DNA of 64,000 nucleotides from Flemingiibacterium sp045636265 (GTDB lineage Bacteria; Bacillota; Clostridia; Oscillospirales; CAG-272): contig JAZTXD010000074.1 in assembly GCA_045636265.1 (NCBI GenBank), positions 42,014 to 106,013 on the forward strand. Direction: 5' to 3'. Position 1 is the first letter of the stretch, and every line of letters starts with the position of its first letter. This document shows positions 17,149 to 26,267 of this stretch, in pieces. A program made the translations under genes and the position numbers. The notes under the pieces are model-generated. The model was given only the letters and a program-made list of their open reading frames with translations. It had not been told where the DNA came from and did no database searches.

Positions 17149-18189
17149 TCAACTAAATTTTATAACCTGACCGAGTCTTGCGGACTCAAACGCCGCTTCC
17201 ATAACCTTTATGTCAAGCATCATTTCCTCATGTGTTACTATCTGAGGCTCGATGCCGTCTATTGCACGAGTGAAGTTGCGGTAATAGTCGTGTACGTCGG
17301 ACACAGGGCGCTCGCACTCGTATTCGTCAACGGTTATATGGTCGCGCGGTGCCATTGTCTTTGTGAGTCCAGCCGCGGTTTCAACCGGCATAACGTCGGA
17401 TTCGTGCCACGCCTTACACTTGGTGACCTTGCAGTTCTCGCGCCAATCGGTTATAAGTGCCGTACCCTTCATACCCTGCATATAGAAACGGGGCAGGGGG
17501 ATGAAGTTGTATGTTCCAAGCTCGATGTATGCGCGGCAACCGTTCTCAAACATAAGCTCAAGCTTAAATCCGTCGTCAACCTCATCGTTTGTGATGTGGT
17601 CCAGTCGGCAGAATACGGTGTCGATCTTTGAGGGAACTATCTGAAGGATCTGGTCAATCAGATGTATGCCCCAGTCATAGATCATGCCGCCGCCGTACTT
17701 TTTCATTCCGCGCCAGTCGGACGGAATTCCGCGCGAGCCGTGAACACGCGACTCAATGTTGAACACCTCGCCGATCTCGCCGCTTTCGTAAAGCTTCTTG
17801 ATTGCGAGCGTGTCAACGTCAAAGCGGCGGTTCTGGTGAACCGAGAATATCTTTCCGGCTTTGTTTGCCGCGTTTATCATATCGGCAAGATCAGCGGAGC
17901 AGGGTGTTACCGGCTTTTCGCAGATAACGTTTTTGCCTGCCTCAAGCGCGCGGATAACAACATCTTTATGCTGATCGTTCGGTATTGCGACTGTTATAAT
18001 ATCAACATTTTCGTCGGACAGAACTGCATCGTATGAATCGTACGCGAAAATACCGCGGGATTTTGCAAGTTCATTTTTTTCGGGCTTGATATCGTAAACT
18101 CCGAGGAGCTTTACAACATCGCTTTTGATGGCACGCTCAACGTGCCAGCCACCCATTCCGCCGTATCCGACAACAACTAAGTTTTTCAT
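17149..18189 (-). CDS. Gfo/Idh/MocA-family NAD(P)-dependent sugar oxidoreductase
   Basis: A 346-residue protein. The Rossmann nucleotide site is VVVGYGGMGGWHVE near the N-terminus, the family EKP motif is ICEKPVTPC (about residues 93-101), and the C-terminal substrate domain carries GGGMIYDWGIHLIDQI with its conserved Asp and His. Family members oxidise or epimerise inositol, hexose or glucuronide-type sugars. The ATG at 18189 has AGGTG 8 bases upstream; a GTG four codons earlier overlaps that site and is less likely. It follows the isomerase gene by 26 bases in the same unit. Substrate not readable from sequence. Confidence 0.88.
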   Translation of the reverse strand: MKNLVVVGYGGMGGWHVERAIKSDVVKLLGVYDIKPEKNELAKSRGIFAYDSYDAVLSDENVDIITVAIPNDQHKDVVIRALEAGKNVICEKPVTPCSADLADMINAANKAGKIFSVHQNRRFDVDTLAIKKLYESGEIGEVFNIESRVHGSRGIPSDWRGMKKYGGGMIYDWGIHLIDQILQIVPSKIDTVFCRLDHITNDEVDDGFKLELMFENGCRAYIELGTYNFIPLPRFYMQGMKGTALITDWRENCKVTKCKAWHESDVMPVETAAGLTKTMAPRDHITVDEYECERPVSDVHDYYRNFTRAIDGIEPQIVTHEEMMLDIKVMEAAFESARLGQVIKFS

Positions 18190-18215
18190 TTCAAGTTTCA
18201 CCTATATACAGTAAT

Positions 18216-19184
18216 TTACGCCCAAGACATGGTAGAAGGCTTGGGATCCTTCATAATAACTTCCTTCAAAACGGCAACAGCCTTTGTAAGACCCTCGTCG
18301 ATGCTCATGAGGCTGTCCTCGTGCTCAATGCTCATAACCTTATCGTATCCGACAAGGCGAAGTGCAGATGCGATATCCTTCCAGTATGCAACGTCGTTTC
18401 CGTAGCCGAGTGCACGGAATACCCATGAGCGGTGAAGCTCATCGCCGTAGTGCTTGGTGTCAAGTACACCGTTGCGTGCGGTGTTGATAGCGTCAACCTT
18501 GGTATCCTTTGCGTGGAAGTGATATATAGCGCCCTCAAGCTCGCGAATTGCGGCAACGGGGTCCATGCCCTGCCAGATAAGATGAGAGGGGTCGAAGTTT
18601 GCGCCGATTGTCGGGCCTACTGCGGCACGCAGCTTAAGAAGCGTTTCCGGGTTGTATACACAGAATCCGGGATGCATCTCAAGCGCGATCTTTGTAACGC
18701 CGTGAGCGTTAGCAAACTTTACTTCTTCTTTCCAGTATGGGATGAGGACTTCATCCCACTGATAATCGAGAATCTCGAGGAAATCCTCGGGCCACGGACA
18801 GGTTACCCAGTTCGGATACTTTGCGCCGTCATGGTCACCGGGGCAACCGGAGAATGTGATAACGGTGTCGAGTCCCATTTTCTCGGCGAGGAGAATTGCA
18901 TCTCGGAAATCGGAAATGTATCCGTTTGCGATCTCTTTGTTCGGGTGCACGGGATTTCCGTGACAAGCGAGAGCGCACGGCTCGATATTATATTTCTTAA
19001 ATGTTGCCATGAATTCTGCGAATTTCTTCTCGTCTGCCAGAAGTGCGGCAGGATCGCAGTGCGCCTTTCCGGGATATCCGCCGGCGCCGATCTCAACAGC
19101 TTCAACTCCGAGCTTTGAGAAAATCGAAAGCGTTTCGTCAAGTGTTTTTGAACCGTAACAGTTTGCAAGTACAGACAGTTTCAT
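18216..19184 (-). CDS. Sugar phosphate isomerase/epimerase (IolE-like TIM barrel)
   Basis: A 322-residue xylose-isomerase-like TIM barrel. Likely metal ligands are the Glu of KIALEMHPGF, the Asp and His of GANFDPSHLIWQG, the His of YHFHAKDTK, and the Glu of SIEHEDSL. This superfamily holds sugar isomerases, epimerases and inosose dehydratases. AAGGAGTAATACAT precedes the ATG. It is first in a two-gene unit with a Gfo/Idh dehydrogenase, a pairing common in inositol or rare-sugar breakdown. The exact reaction cannot be told. Confidence 0.87.
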   Translation of the reverse strand: MKLSVLANCYGSKTLDETLSIFSKLGVEAVEIGAGGYPGKAHCDPAALLADEKKFAEFMATFKKYNIEPCALACHGNPVHPNKEIANGYISDFRDAILLAEKMGLDTVITFSGCPGDHDGAKYPNWVTCPWPEDFLEILDYQWDEVLIPYWKEEVKFANAHGVTKIALEMHPGFCVYNPETLLKLRAAVGPTIGANFDPSHLIWQGMDPVAAIRELEGAIYHFHAKDTKVDAINTARNGVLDTKHYGDELHRSWVFRALGYGNDVAYWKDIASALRLVGYDKVMSIEHEDSLMSIDEGLTKAVAVLKEVIMKDPKPSTMSWA

Positions 19185-19250
19185 ATGTATTACTCCTTAC
19201 ATTTGGAATTTTCATTTTGAATAAATGACGGTATATATCCGTCTACAAAA

Positions 19251-19279
19251 ATGATACCGCATTTTCTGCAAAGTGTCAA
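19251..19279 (-). promoter_or_regulatory. Promoter for the isomerase-dehydrogenase unit
   Basis: Minus strand TTGACA (19279-19274), 17-base spacer, TATCAT (19256-19251). Confidence 0.75.
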
Positions 19280-19325
19280 TAGATAATCTTGCTGTAAAAT
19301 TGCACTATTTTGACTTTTGACGGAA

Positions 19326-19667
19326 TTATTTGATATAATACGTGTAATATACAATGATTGTTCGCTCCTTACCGCTTTGGGTGAGGTCGGGGGCTGTGAG
19401 CATAGCGCCGTCGTTACTCATGAGCTCCCATGCGCGAAGCTCGGTTACCTTACAGCGAAACACGATGTCCGCACTGGCGAGAACGATGAACTCGTCATCT
19501 TTAATAGAGAGGGAACCGGCGTGTCCTATGACCTTCTCGGAGCTATCCTCCATGTTACGCTCGACACAGTATTTAATGGCGCGACCGGCGAGGCGGTTTG
19601 CCATTTCTACGCGGAAAGCTACAGAATTTTCTTTTGGCTTAAAAAGTTTTTTGAATATACCGAACAT
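19326..19667 (-). CDS. Hypothetical protein
   Basis: A 113-residue protein starting MFGIFKKLFKPKEN, with an acidic/basic mix, no membrane segment and a tail rich in tyrosine. I do not recognise it. The opposite-strand frames over the same bases lack ribosome sites and have shadow-like composition. The ribosome site here is weak (GGTAAG). It may be a conserved small protein of this lineage. The 261 bases between it and the next gene hold only an AT-rich stretch with a possible promoter at 19796. Confidence 0.6.
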   Translation of the reverse strand: MFGIFKKLFKPKENSVAFRVEMANRLAGRAIKYCVERNMEDSSEKVIGHAGSLSIKDDEFIVLASADIVFRCKVTELRAWELMSNDGAMLTAPDLTQSGKERTIIVYYTYYIK

Positions 19668-19795
19668 AATCTTACCAAAGCTTCCGCCGCGCGAAAGCGT
19701 CCTTTCAAAATCTACAGTTTGTTAGTGCATAACCAACAAATAAAAGCAACAATTTTGTACTCATCGCCAAAATTAAATAAATTTCCGAATCCTAC

Positions 19796-19823
19796 TTGAA
19801 ATTTCGGGAAAATATGGTATATT
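19796..19823 (+). promoter_or_regulatory. Possible promoter for the ABC-DUF1854 operon
   Basis: TTGAAA (19796-19801), 16-base spacer, TATATT (19818-19823), with further TATAAT-like sequence just after. A strong AAAGGAGAAGG lies at about 19889-19900, about 30 bases ahead of the first start codon. Confidence 0.45.
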
Positions 19824-19928
19824 TATAATAACATATCGTAGCAAATATTGCAACACTTTCTAAAAAATAACGGTATGTTAAAATTTTGAAAGGAGAAGGT
19901 CGGGGCATTTTCCTGATCGTACACCTTT

Positions 19929-22400
19929 ATGTTACCACTTGACAGATTGACCGAGGAGGCACGTATCGGTTTTCGTGAGCACGGAGTCAATGTTGATGAG
20001 CTTAAGCTGGTGCTTGAGCTTGACCTTAATCACGAGGGTAACTTCGGCGAAACATTCCTTGCATACAATGCCAAAGACAAAAAGCTTTATGCAATGTCTG
20101 TAACGTCGGACCACGAAACCGAGGAAAAACGTAAGAAGGCGCGCAAGGCGGCTGAAGATGCCAAGTCCAAGGCTTCAAAGAGTAAAAAGGCGCCGAAGGA
20201 CGTTAAGGAATTCTTCATTCCCGATCTCTTTGCAAATTCTGTTTTCAGGGAATTTGACATGAACCGGGTATCCGACGCCTACGTTGACAACTTCGTTTCC
20301 TCAAACCGACTGCTCGCAAAGGATCATCCACACGCGGTTGAGATAACGCCGTCTGACGTGCGTCTTGACTACGATGAGGAGAAAAAACTCCAAAAAGAGC
20401 GCGACAAGGACGCAACCACAGTGATCATCGCGTATTCGACCAATGCCAAAAAGCGTAAGCTTTTCGCTTTTGTCGATTTGATGAACCGACTCATCAGAGG
20501 CGACGACGTCAAAGACGATGACCCGATATTTGAGCAGTTCAACGCGAAGTGTCCGAAATGCGGCAGGGTATTCGACGACCAGGAGCGAAAAATATGCAAT
20601 CACTGCACAAACCAGAAAGCGGTGTTCGCAAGGCTTCTTGGATACTTTAAGCCGTTCAAACTCCAGCTTGCTACAGTACTTTTCTGTATGCTTGCCACAT
20701 CGGGCATACAGCTTATAAATCCTATAATAACAAACCAGATACTCTATGACCAGGTAATCTCTGAGCCGGGCGTTATCGCAGGCAAGGCTGTGGGTACGCT
20801 TCACAAGCCGGGATGGCTGCTCGCTATTATCGGCGTGATCTTCGGATTGGCACTGCTTTCGCTTGGTATCTCGATACTGCAAAACAGAGCCAACGCCGTA
20901 ATGTCAACAAGAGTTACGCTTAATATGAAGACGGAAATTTTCACATCGCTGCAAAGCCTTTCGCTTTCCTTCTTCAACAATAATCAGACAGGCCGTCTTA
21001 TAACGCGTGTCAACTACGATGCCGACAGAATACGTGCATTCTTTATTGACGGTGTGCCTAACTTCGTTGTAAACGCACTTAACTTTATCGGTCTTACGGT
21101 CTTTCTGTTTATTCTTAACTGGAAGCTGACGCTTATCGTCTTTATTCCCGTGCCGATAATTGTGTGCATATTCAAGTTTATGCTTCCCAAACTCTGGCGC
21201 ATGTACTCAAAGCAGTGGCGCCGTTCCTCGAGCCTTAACGCGATTCTCGGCGACTCTCTGACCGGCGTGCGTGTTGTAAAGGCATTCTCCAAGGAAGCAG
21301 AGGAAACCGCGAGATTTTATGAGTATGCCAACAGACTGACAAGGGCAAATCTTCAGACAAACCTTGTTTCACTCACAATTTTCCCCGTAGTCGGACTCCT
21401 TATTGCAATGTCCAGCCAGGTTATCTGGGGATTCGGCGGCGTTGAGGTTATGAATCAGCGTATGACATACGGTGAATTTGCAACATATTTCGGCTACATC
21501 GGCATGATCTTCGGTCCGCTTAACTTCTTTACCAATTTCACAAATATGGTAACGGATACCGCAAACTGTGCTCAGCGTATGTTTGAGATTACCGACGCGG
21601 TTCCCGAGATAACCGATGCCAAGGATCCGATATATCTTGACAGACTTGCAGGCGATATTGAGTTTAAGAACGTATGCTTCCACTACGCGGCAAACAGACC
21701 GATACTCAAAAATGTATCGCTCAAGATAAATGCGGGCGATCACATCGGACTTGTGGGTCACACGGGAAGCGGAAAGTCAACGATTGCGAATCTCATTAGC
21801 CGTCTTTACGACACCGTCAGCGGTTCGATATACATTGACGGATACAATGTAAAGGATATCGCAACAAGTTCACTTCGTACCAATATTTCCATAGTTTCGC
21901 AGGAAATATTCCTATTTAAAGGTACGATAGCAGACAACATCCGCTATGCACGTCCCGAGGCAACAATGGATGAGATTATAGCGGCGGCAAAAGCTGCAAA
22001 CGCTCATGACTTCATTCTCCGTCTGCCAGAGGGATATGAAACTATGGTTGGTACGGGAAGCCGTTCGCTGTCCGGCGGCGAGAAACAGCGTATTTCGATA
22101 GCAAGAGCGCTTCTGCTCTCGCCGTCAATACTCATTCTCGACGAGGCAACAGCGGCAATGGATACCGAAACCGAGCGTCTTATTCAGGATGCGCTCTCTT
22201 CTCTCATTAAGGGAAGAACCACGATAACCATAGCGCATCGCCTGTCCACTCTTAAGGATTGCAATCATCTTTTTGTAATCGAAAACGGCGAAATTGCCGA
22301 GGAAGGCACGCATGCCGAGCTTCTCGCCAAAAAGGGTGTATTCTTCAGACTGTACACGCTTCAGAATGAGGCTAACAAGAAGATCATCGCCGGCATGTAA
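19929..22400 (+). CDS. ABC exporter half with N-terminal zinc-ribbon extension (DUF1854-associated)
   Basis: An 823-residue half-transporter. Residues 1-205 are a soluble domain split by a Lys/Ala/Glu-rich linker (about 58-95). Residues about 207-223 carry four cysteines, CPKCGRVF and ICNHC, as a zinc ribbon. Six membrane helices follow (about 245-540). The ATPase has Walker A GHTGSGKST (about 611), signature LSGGEKQR (about 714) and Walker B ILILDEATAAMD. It probably pairs with the second half at 23315. The start codon has no ribosome site within 20 bases, the nearest being AAAGGAGAAGG about 30 bases upstream, and a stop lies four codons before it, so no longer start exists in this frame. 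Similar transporter pairs with DUF1854 proteins are annotated near cyanophycin genes in other bacteria; none is seen here. Cargo unknown. Confidence 0.85.
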   Translation: MLPLDRLTEEARIGFREHGVNVDELKLVLELDLNHEGNFGETFLAYNAKDKKLYAMSVTSDHETEEKRKKARKAAEDAKSKASKSKKAPKDVKEFFIPDLFANSVFREFDMNRVSDAYVDNFVSSNRLLAKDHPHAVEITPSDVRLDYDEEKKLQKERDKDATTVIIAYSTNAKKRKLFAFVDLMNRLIRGDDVKDDDPIFEQFNAKCPKCGRVFDDQERKICNHCTNQKAVFARLLGYFKPFKLQLATVLFCMLATSGIQLINPIITNQILYDQVISEPGVIAGKAVGTLHKPGWLLAIIGVIFGLALLSLGISILQNRANAVMSTRVTLNMKTEIFTSLQSLSLSFFNNNQTGRLITRVNYDADRIRAFFIDGVPNFVVNALNFIGLTVFLFILNWKLTLIVFIPVPIIVCIFKFMLPKLWRMYSKQWRRSSSLNAILGDSLTGVRVVKAFSKEAEETARFYEYANRLTRANLQTNLVSLTIFPVVGLLIAMSSQVIWGFGGVEVMNQRMTYGEFATYFGYIGMIFGPLNFFTNFTNMVTDTANCAQRMFEITDAVPEITDAKDPIYLDRLAGDIEFKNVCFHYAANRPILKNVSLKINAGDHIGLVGHTGSGKSTIANLISRLYDTVSGSIYIDGYNVKDIATSSLRTNISIVSQEIFLFKGTIADNIRYARPEATMDEIIAAAKAANAHDFILRLPEGYETMVGTGSRSLSGGEKQRISIARALLLSPSILILDEATAAMDTETERLIQDALSSLIKGRTTITIAHRLSTLKDCNHLFVIENGEIAEEGTHAELLAKKGVFFRLYTLQNEANKKIIAGM

Positions 22401-22640
22401 GAGATAATTGCGGGGCAATTATCTCTGAGCGAAGAAGAAACTCTGCGACAAAGTCGCAGCTTTGCCAAAGGCAAAGACGTTTCTACTTCGACGTGGGGCG
22501 GCGGGGCAATTATCTCTGAGCGAGGATTGAACCTTCGCGACTCCGTCGCGACTTTGCTTCGCAAAGCTCGATCAAAGCTCGACGGGGGCAACGGGGCGAT
22601 TATCTCTTGCACTGACTAAAGTAAAAAATAACTGCTACCA
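22401..22640. repeat. Hairpin-rich spacer with a thrice-repeated 16-20 base unit
   Basis: The unit CGGGGCAATTATCTCT occurs at 22411 and 22502, each followed by GAGCGA, and a variant CGGGGCGATTATCTCT at 22592. An inverted copy GAGATAATTG at 22401 forms a hairpin with the first. Between them are short palindromes: CTGCGAC/GTCGCAG, CTTTGCC/GGCAAAG, CGCGAC/GTCGCG and CTTTGC/GCAAAG. No reading frame with a ribosome site is present. It sits inside an otherwise tight operon. Confidence 0.7.
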
Positions 22641-22673
22641 TAAATCCTACTTGAATCAAAGGAGGCAAAAATC

Positions 22674-23294
22674 ATGGCAGAAGAAAACAAAAAAACAACT
22701 GAAAAGCCGAGTGCCAAGCCGAAAAACGATATTCTCGGCGAGGGTGATGACGGCGACCTTATACTTGAAAACGAGCGCGTTTCCATAAATCTCACACCGG
22801 AGAACGCCAAGTTTACACGCTCCGGCGGAAACCTTATTTCCCTTACTGTTACAAATGATGAGGGCGAAACCGAGAGCTTTGAGCGCGTGGTTGTACTGCG
22901 CTCGTTCCCGGTAACAAATCCGAACGAGTTTCTCTCTGTAAGACAACCCGATTCCAAGAAGCAGGGACGAGGCAAGGAAATCGGCATGATACGCCGTATC
23001 ACAGATTTTGACGCTGACACTCAGGCGCTTCTTACCGAAGAACTTGACAGACGTTATTTCACCCCGCAGATACTGAAGATATTCTCTGTAAAGGATAAGT
23101 TCGGATATCTTTATTGGGAAGCGGAAACTACTGCAGGACACGTTACTTTTGTTATGAACAACCCATTTTCAAACATACGTGTTCTTGAGGACGGACGTAT
23201 TCTCATAAACGACATCGACGGTAACGTATTCGAGATACATAATCCCGCAAAGCTTGATGCGGCAAGTCTTAAGAAGATAGAGATCTACCTGTAA
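22674..23294 (+). CDS. DUF1854-family protein
   Basis: A 206-residue soluble protein. After a charged, disordered lead (residues 1-25) comes the DUF1854-type core: VSINLTPENAKFTRSGGNLI, then FERVVVLRSFPVTNPNEFLS, then GREIG-like KEIGMIRRI and a beta-rich end with FGYLYWEAETTAGHVTF and RILINDIDGNVFEI. DUF1854 genes are known to lie next to ABC exporter genes; their biochemical role is not established. Here the gene is placed between two exporter halves, 20 bases before the second, with AAAGGAGGCAAAAATC before its ATG. It may regulate or couple the transporter. Confidence 0.8.
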   Translation: MAEENKKTTEKPSAKPKNDILGEGDDGDLILENERVSINLTPENAKFTRSGGNLISLTVTNDEGETESFERVVVLRSFPVTNPNEFLSVRQPDSKKQGRGKEIGMIRRITDFDADTQALLTEELDRRYFTPQILKIFSVKDKFGYLYWEAETTAGHVTFVMNNPFSNIRVLEDGRILINDIDGNVFEIHNPAKLDAASLKKIEIYL

Positions 23295-23314
23295 AAAGGG
23301 AAGGAAGTGAGTCT

Positions 23315-25549
23315 ATGAGACTTATGTTTGATCTGCCCGAGCGAGAAGCGGCTGTTCTCAATGCCACGAAGCATGAGAGTGAAAAGCTTATGTACTGTGT
23401 CCCGTTTAACATTTTAGAGGACAGGTTCGTATCGGGTTATATTGCGATAACCAACAAGAAAATATACAAGCTGCTTGACGATAAGCTTCTCGCCGAATAT
23501 AACATTGCGGGAGCTACCGGCTTCAAAACAGAGGTTATGTACGGAAGCTGCGGCTTTTATGCTGACTTTGGGGAGGGAACCACTCTTATCTGTCAGTTCG
23601 TATCCGGCCGTCATCTGCCGCGTTATGCGGTTATTGTAAAGGCGTGTGAAATACTCGCCGAGGACACCTCAAAGGATGAGCCGATCACAAACTCCGAGCG
23701 CGAGCGCTTCTGCCCGAAGTGCGGACGCCCGTTTGTAAGCGGTACCAACATCTGTCCGTATTGCCTTGACCACATGGAGGTCTACAGAAAAGTATTCGCA
23801 ATGACAAAGGGACTTCGTCTTATGATGTGTTTCCCGTTCCTTGTTGCGATATTCAATGTAGTGTTCCAGTTTGTTGTTCCGCAGATTCAGAAGATTGCGC
23901 TCAACAACTATATTCTTGACACCGATAAGTACGGTCAGACTAACATGATGGGACAGTTTGTGCTCATCGTTCTGGCGATAGTTTCGCTTGATGTTCTGCA
24001 CCGTGCGCTTGCTGTACTGCAAAGCCGACTCGCCGCGATCACGGGTAATAAATTTACCCTCATGCTGCGCACCATACTCTATGAAAAGCTGCAGTCGCTT
24101 TCGCTTTCCTCGCTGCAGCGCAAGTCAACGGGCGACCTTATGGGACGTATCAACGGTGACGTTAATGTGGCGCAGGACTTCATCGTAAATCAGCTGCCAA
24201 ACCTGTTTGTGCAGGTGTTCTCGTTCCTCACGGGACTTGTTGTGCTCCTTATTCTGAACCCAATTATGGCGCTGTTTGTATTTGTTCCGATACCGTTTGT
24301 GGTATTTTTAGTGTCGAAGTTCTGGAAGTTCGTGCAGATGCGCAACCGCAGACTGTGGGTGCTCTCACAACGTACCAATCATCTTTTGCAGGATATCCTC
24401 AACGGTATCCGTGTAGTTAAGTGCTTCGGACGCGAAAAGAGCGAGATAGAGCGTTTCAAGGACTCCTCTGTCCGCCAGTCGGTTCAGAATGAGAGCAATG
24501 CAAAGGCGTTTGATACAATTTTTCCGCTCCTCGGTTTTGCGATAAAATTCGGAAGCTATCTGATACTGTGGTACGGAAATCACCTGCTGTTTAACGGCGA
24601 TATGCTTGTAGGTGAGCTTCATCAGATCAACTCCTATGCGAATATCATATTTGCTCCTCTGATGTACATAACCTTCATCCCGCGTAACATCAGTAACTTC
24701 TTGACCAGTCTTTCCAAGATATTTGAAATTATCGAGGAAAATCAGGAAGTCCAGGATATCGACCTGCCTATAGATATCCGTATAGAGGGCGAGGTTGACG
24801 TTCAGAACGTAACATTTGGTTACGAGAGCTACAATCCCGTGCTTGAAAATGTGTCGTTCCACGTAAATCCCGGCGAGATGATCGGTATTGTCGGTCACTC
24901 CGGCTCGGGTAAGACAACGCTTATAAATCTGCTCATGCGTCTTTATGATGTAAATGAAGGTTCAATTTCGATTGACGGCGTAAACATCAAGGATATTTCG
25001 CAGAACGCGCTGCGTACGCAGATAGGTGTCGTGCTTCAGGAAACATTCCTCTTCTCGGGAACTATCCGCGACAACATTCGCTACGCTATGCCGCACGCAA
25101 GCGACGAGCAGGTTATCGCCGCGGCGAGAATCGCAAACGCGCACGATTTCATACTTAATCTGCCCGAGGGATATAACACGCTCGTCGGCGAAAAGGGATA
25201 TTCGCTCTCCGGCGGTGAGCGTCAGCGTATCGCAATCGCGCGCGCGGTCATCCATAATCCGCGTATCCTTATCCTCGATGAAGCAACGGCGGCGCTTGAT
25301 ACTGAAACCGAAAAGCTTATTCAGGATTCGCTCAATAAGCTCACGGACGGACGTACCGTATTTGCTATAGCACACCGTTTGTCAACGCTTCGCAATGCGG
25401 ATAAGCTGCTCGTTCTCGACAAGGGACGCGTGTCGGAATTCGGTACGCACACCGAGCTGCTTGAGAATAAGGGCATTTACTATAAGCTCGTTATGGCACA
25501 GCGCAAGATGGCACAGTCCGTAATCGAGCAGCAGGGAATTGCAAACTAA
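23315..25549 (+). CDS. ABC exporter half with PH-like N-terminus and zinc ribbon
   Basis: A 744-residue partner of the gene at 19929. Residues 1-110 resemble a small PH-like beta domain (FVSGYIAITNKKIYKLLDDKLL). A zinc ribbon follows at about 133-152 (CPKCGRPF...CPYCLD). Membrane helices lie at about 165-460. The ATPase has Walker A GHSGSGKTT (about 527), signature LSGGERQR (about 631) and Walker B LILDEATAALD (about 652). Both halves keep the catalytic Glu and the H-loop (AHRLSTL), so neither ATP site looks degenerate, unlike many heterodimeric exporters. GGGAAGGAAGTGAG precedes the ATG. Confidence 0.87.
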   Translation: MRLMFDLPEREAAVLNATKHESEKLMYCVPFNILEDRFVSGYIAITNKKIYKLLDDKLLAEYNIAGATGFKTEVMYGSCGFYADFGEGTTLICQFVSGRHLPRYAVIVKACEILAEDTSKDEPITNSERERFCPKCGRPFVSGTNICPYCLDHMEVYRKVFAMTKGLRLMMCFPFLVAIFNVVFQFVVPQIQKIALNNYILDTDKYGQTNMMGQFVLIVLAIVSLDVLHRALAVLQSRLAAITGNKFTLMLRTILYEKLQSLSLSSLQRKSTGDLMGRINGDVNVAQDFIVNQLPNLFVQVFSFLTGLVVLLILNPIMALFVFVPIPFVVFLVSKFWKFVQMRNRRLWVLSQRTNHLLQDILNGIRVVKCFGREKSEIERFKDSSVRQSVQNESNAKAFDTIFPLLGFAIKFGSYLILWYGNHLLFNGDMLVGELHQINSYANIIFAPLMYITFIPRNISNFLTSLSKIFEIIEENQEVQDIDLPIDIRIEGEVDVQNVTFGYESYNPVLENVSFHVNPGEMIGIVGHSGSGKTTLINLLMRLYDVNEGSISIDGVNIKDISQNALRTQIGVVLQETFLFSGTIRDNIRYAMPHASDEQVIAAARIANAHDFILNLPEGYNTLVGEKGYSLSGGERQRIAIARAVIHNPRILILDEATAALDTETEKLIQDSLNKLTDGRTVFAIAHRLSTLRNADKLLVLDKGRVSEFGTHTELLENKGIYYKLVMAQRKMAQSVIEQQGIAN

Positions 25550-25562
25550 ATAGGAGATGCAA

Positions 25563-26231
25563 ATGCAGTTAGAAGGAAAGATAATCAATTTTTTAGGTGA
25601 CAGCATCACCGAGGGCGTCGGCGCAAGTTCTCCCGAGAATATCTATCACGCCCTACTCTCGCGAGAGGCGAACCTCAAAGAGGCGCGCAACTACGGTATC
25701 AGCGGCACGAGAATTGCCGTTCAGGAACCGGGTAAAGGTGTGATATCGGGATTTGACTTCGTTGATACAAACTCCTTCTGTGAAAGATTCGATCAGATGG
25801 AGGATGCCGATGCAGTCGTTGTTTTCGGAGGAACCAACGACTACGGTCACGGTATCGCTCCGCTTGGATGCTTTTTTGACAGAACTCCGGAAACATTCTA
25901 CGGTGCCTGCCACTATCTTTTCAGAGGCCTTATCAAAAAGTATCTCGGCAAGCCGATCGTTATCATGACACCTCTCCACCGCTGTGGAGAAAGACTTAAT
26001 GCTCCGAGTCCGAAAACTGCGGCAGCGGCAACACTCAAGGAGTATGTTGACATTATGCGAGAGGTTGCAGAGTTCTATTCGCTTCCGGTGCTCGATTTGT
26101 TCGCGACAAGCGGCATACAGCCGGATATTCCGGAAATCAAGGAGCTTTATATGCCGGACGGTTTGCATCCGAATGATGCGGGACATGTAGTAATAGCGCG
26201 TAAGCTGAAAACTTTCTTGGAACAGCTTTGA
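25563..26231 (+). CDS. SGNH/GDSL-family hydrolase
   Basis: A 222-residue esterase-fold protein without signal peptide. The catalytic Ser lies in FLGDSITEG (about residues 10-18), the oxyanion Asn in FGGTNDYG (about 86-93), and the Asp-His pair in MPDGLHPND near the end. SGNH enzymes deacylate sugars, lipids or peptidoglycan. The start at 25563 has AGGAG at the right distance; an ATG at 25557 overlaps that site. It follows the exporter gene by 13 bases and so belongs to the same operon, which suggests a link between the exported cargo and a de-esterification step in the cytoplasm (inference). Confidence 0.87.
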   Translation: MQLEGKIINFLGDSITEGVGASSPENIYHALLSREANLKEARNYGISGTRIAVQEPGKGVISGFDFVDTNSFCERFDQMEDADAVVVFGGTNDYGHGIAPLGCFFDRTPETFYGACHYLFRGLIKKYLGKPIVIMTPLHRCGERLNAPSPKTAAAATLKEYVDIMREVAEFYSLPVLDLFATSGIQPDIPEIKELYMPDGLHPNDAGHVVIARKLKTFLEQL

Positions 26232-26267
26232 TGTAAAGCAAAAAAATAAATTTGGAGGATATAGATA

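Noticed and set aside
19317..19799. Plus-strand frames over the 19326-19667 gene, with a TATAAT-like sequence ahead
   Set aside because: The spacing to a -35 is 18 in AT-rich DNA that is the 3' end of the minus gene; the translated products look like shadows and have no ribosome site.
22401..22640. CRISPR array
   Set aside because: Only three copies of a short unit at unequal distances with palindromic spacers; no cas genes in the window.
23315..25549. Peptidase-containing bacteriocin exporter (C39 type)
   Set aside because: The N-terminus lacks the Cys-His peptidase motifs; it has a PH-like domain and a zinc ribbon instead.
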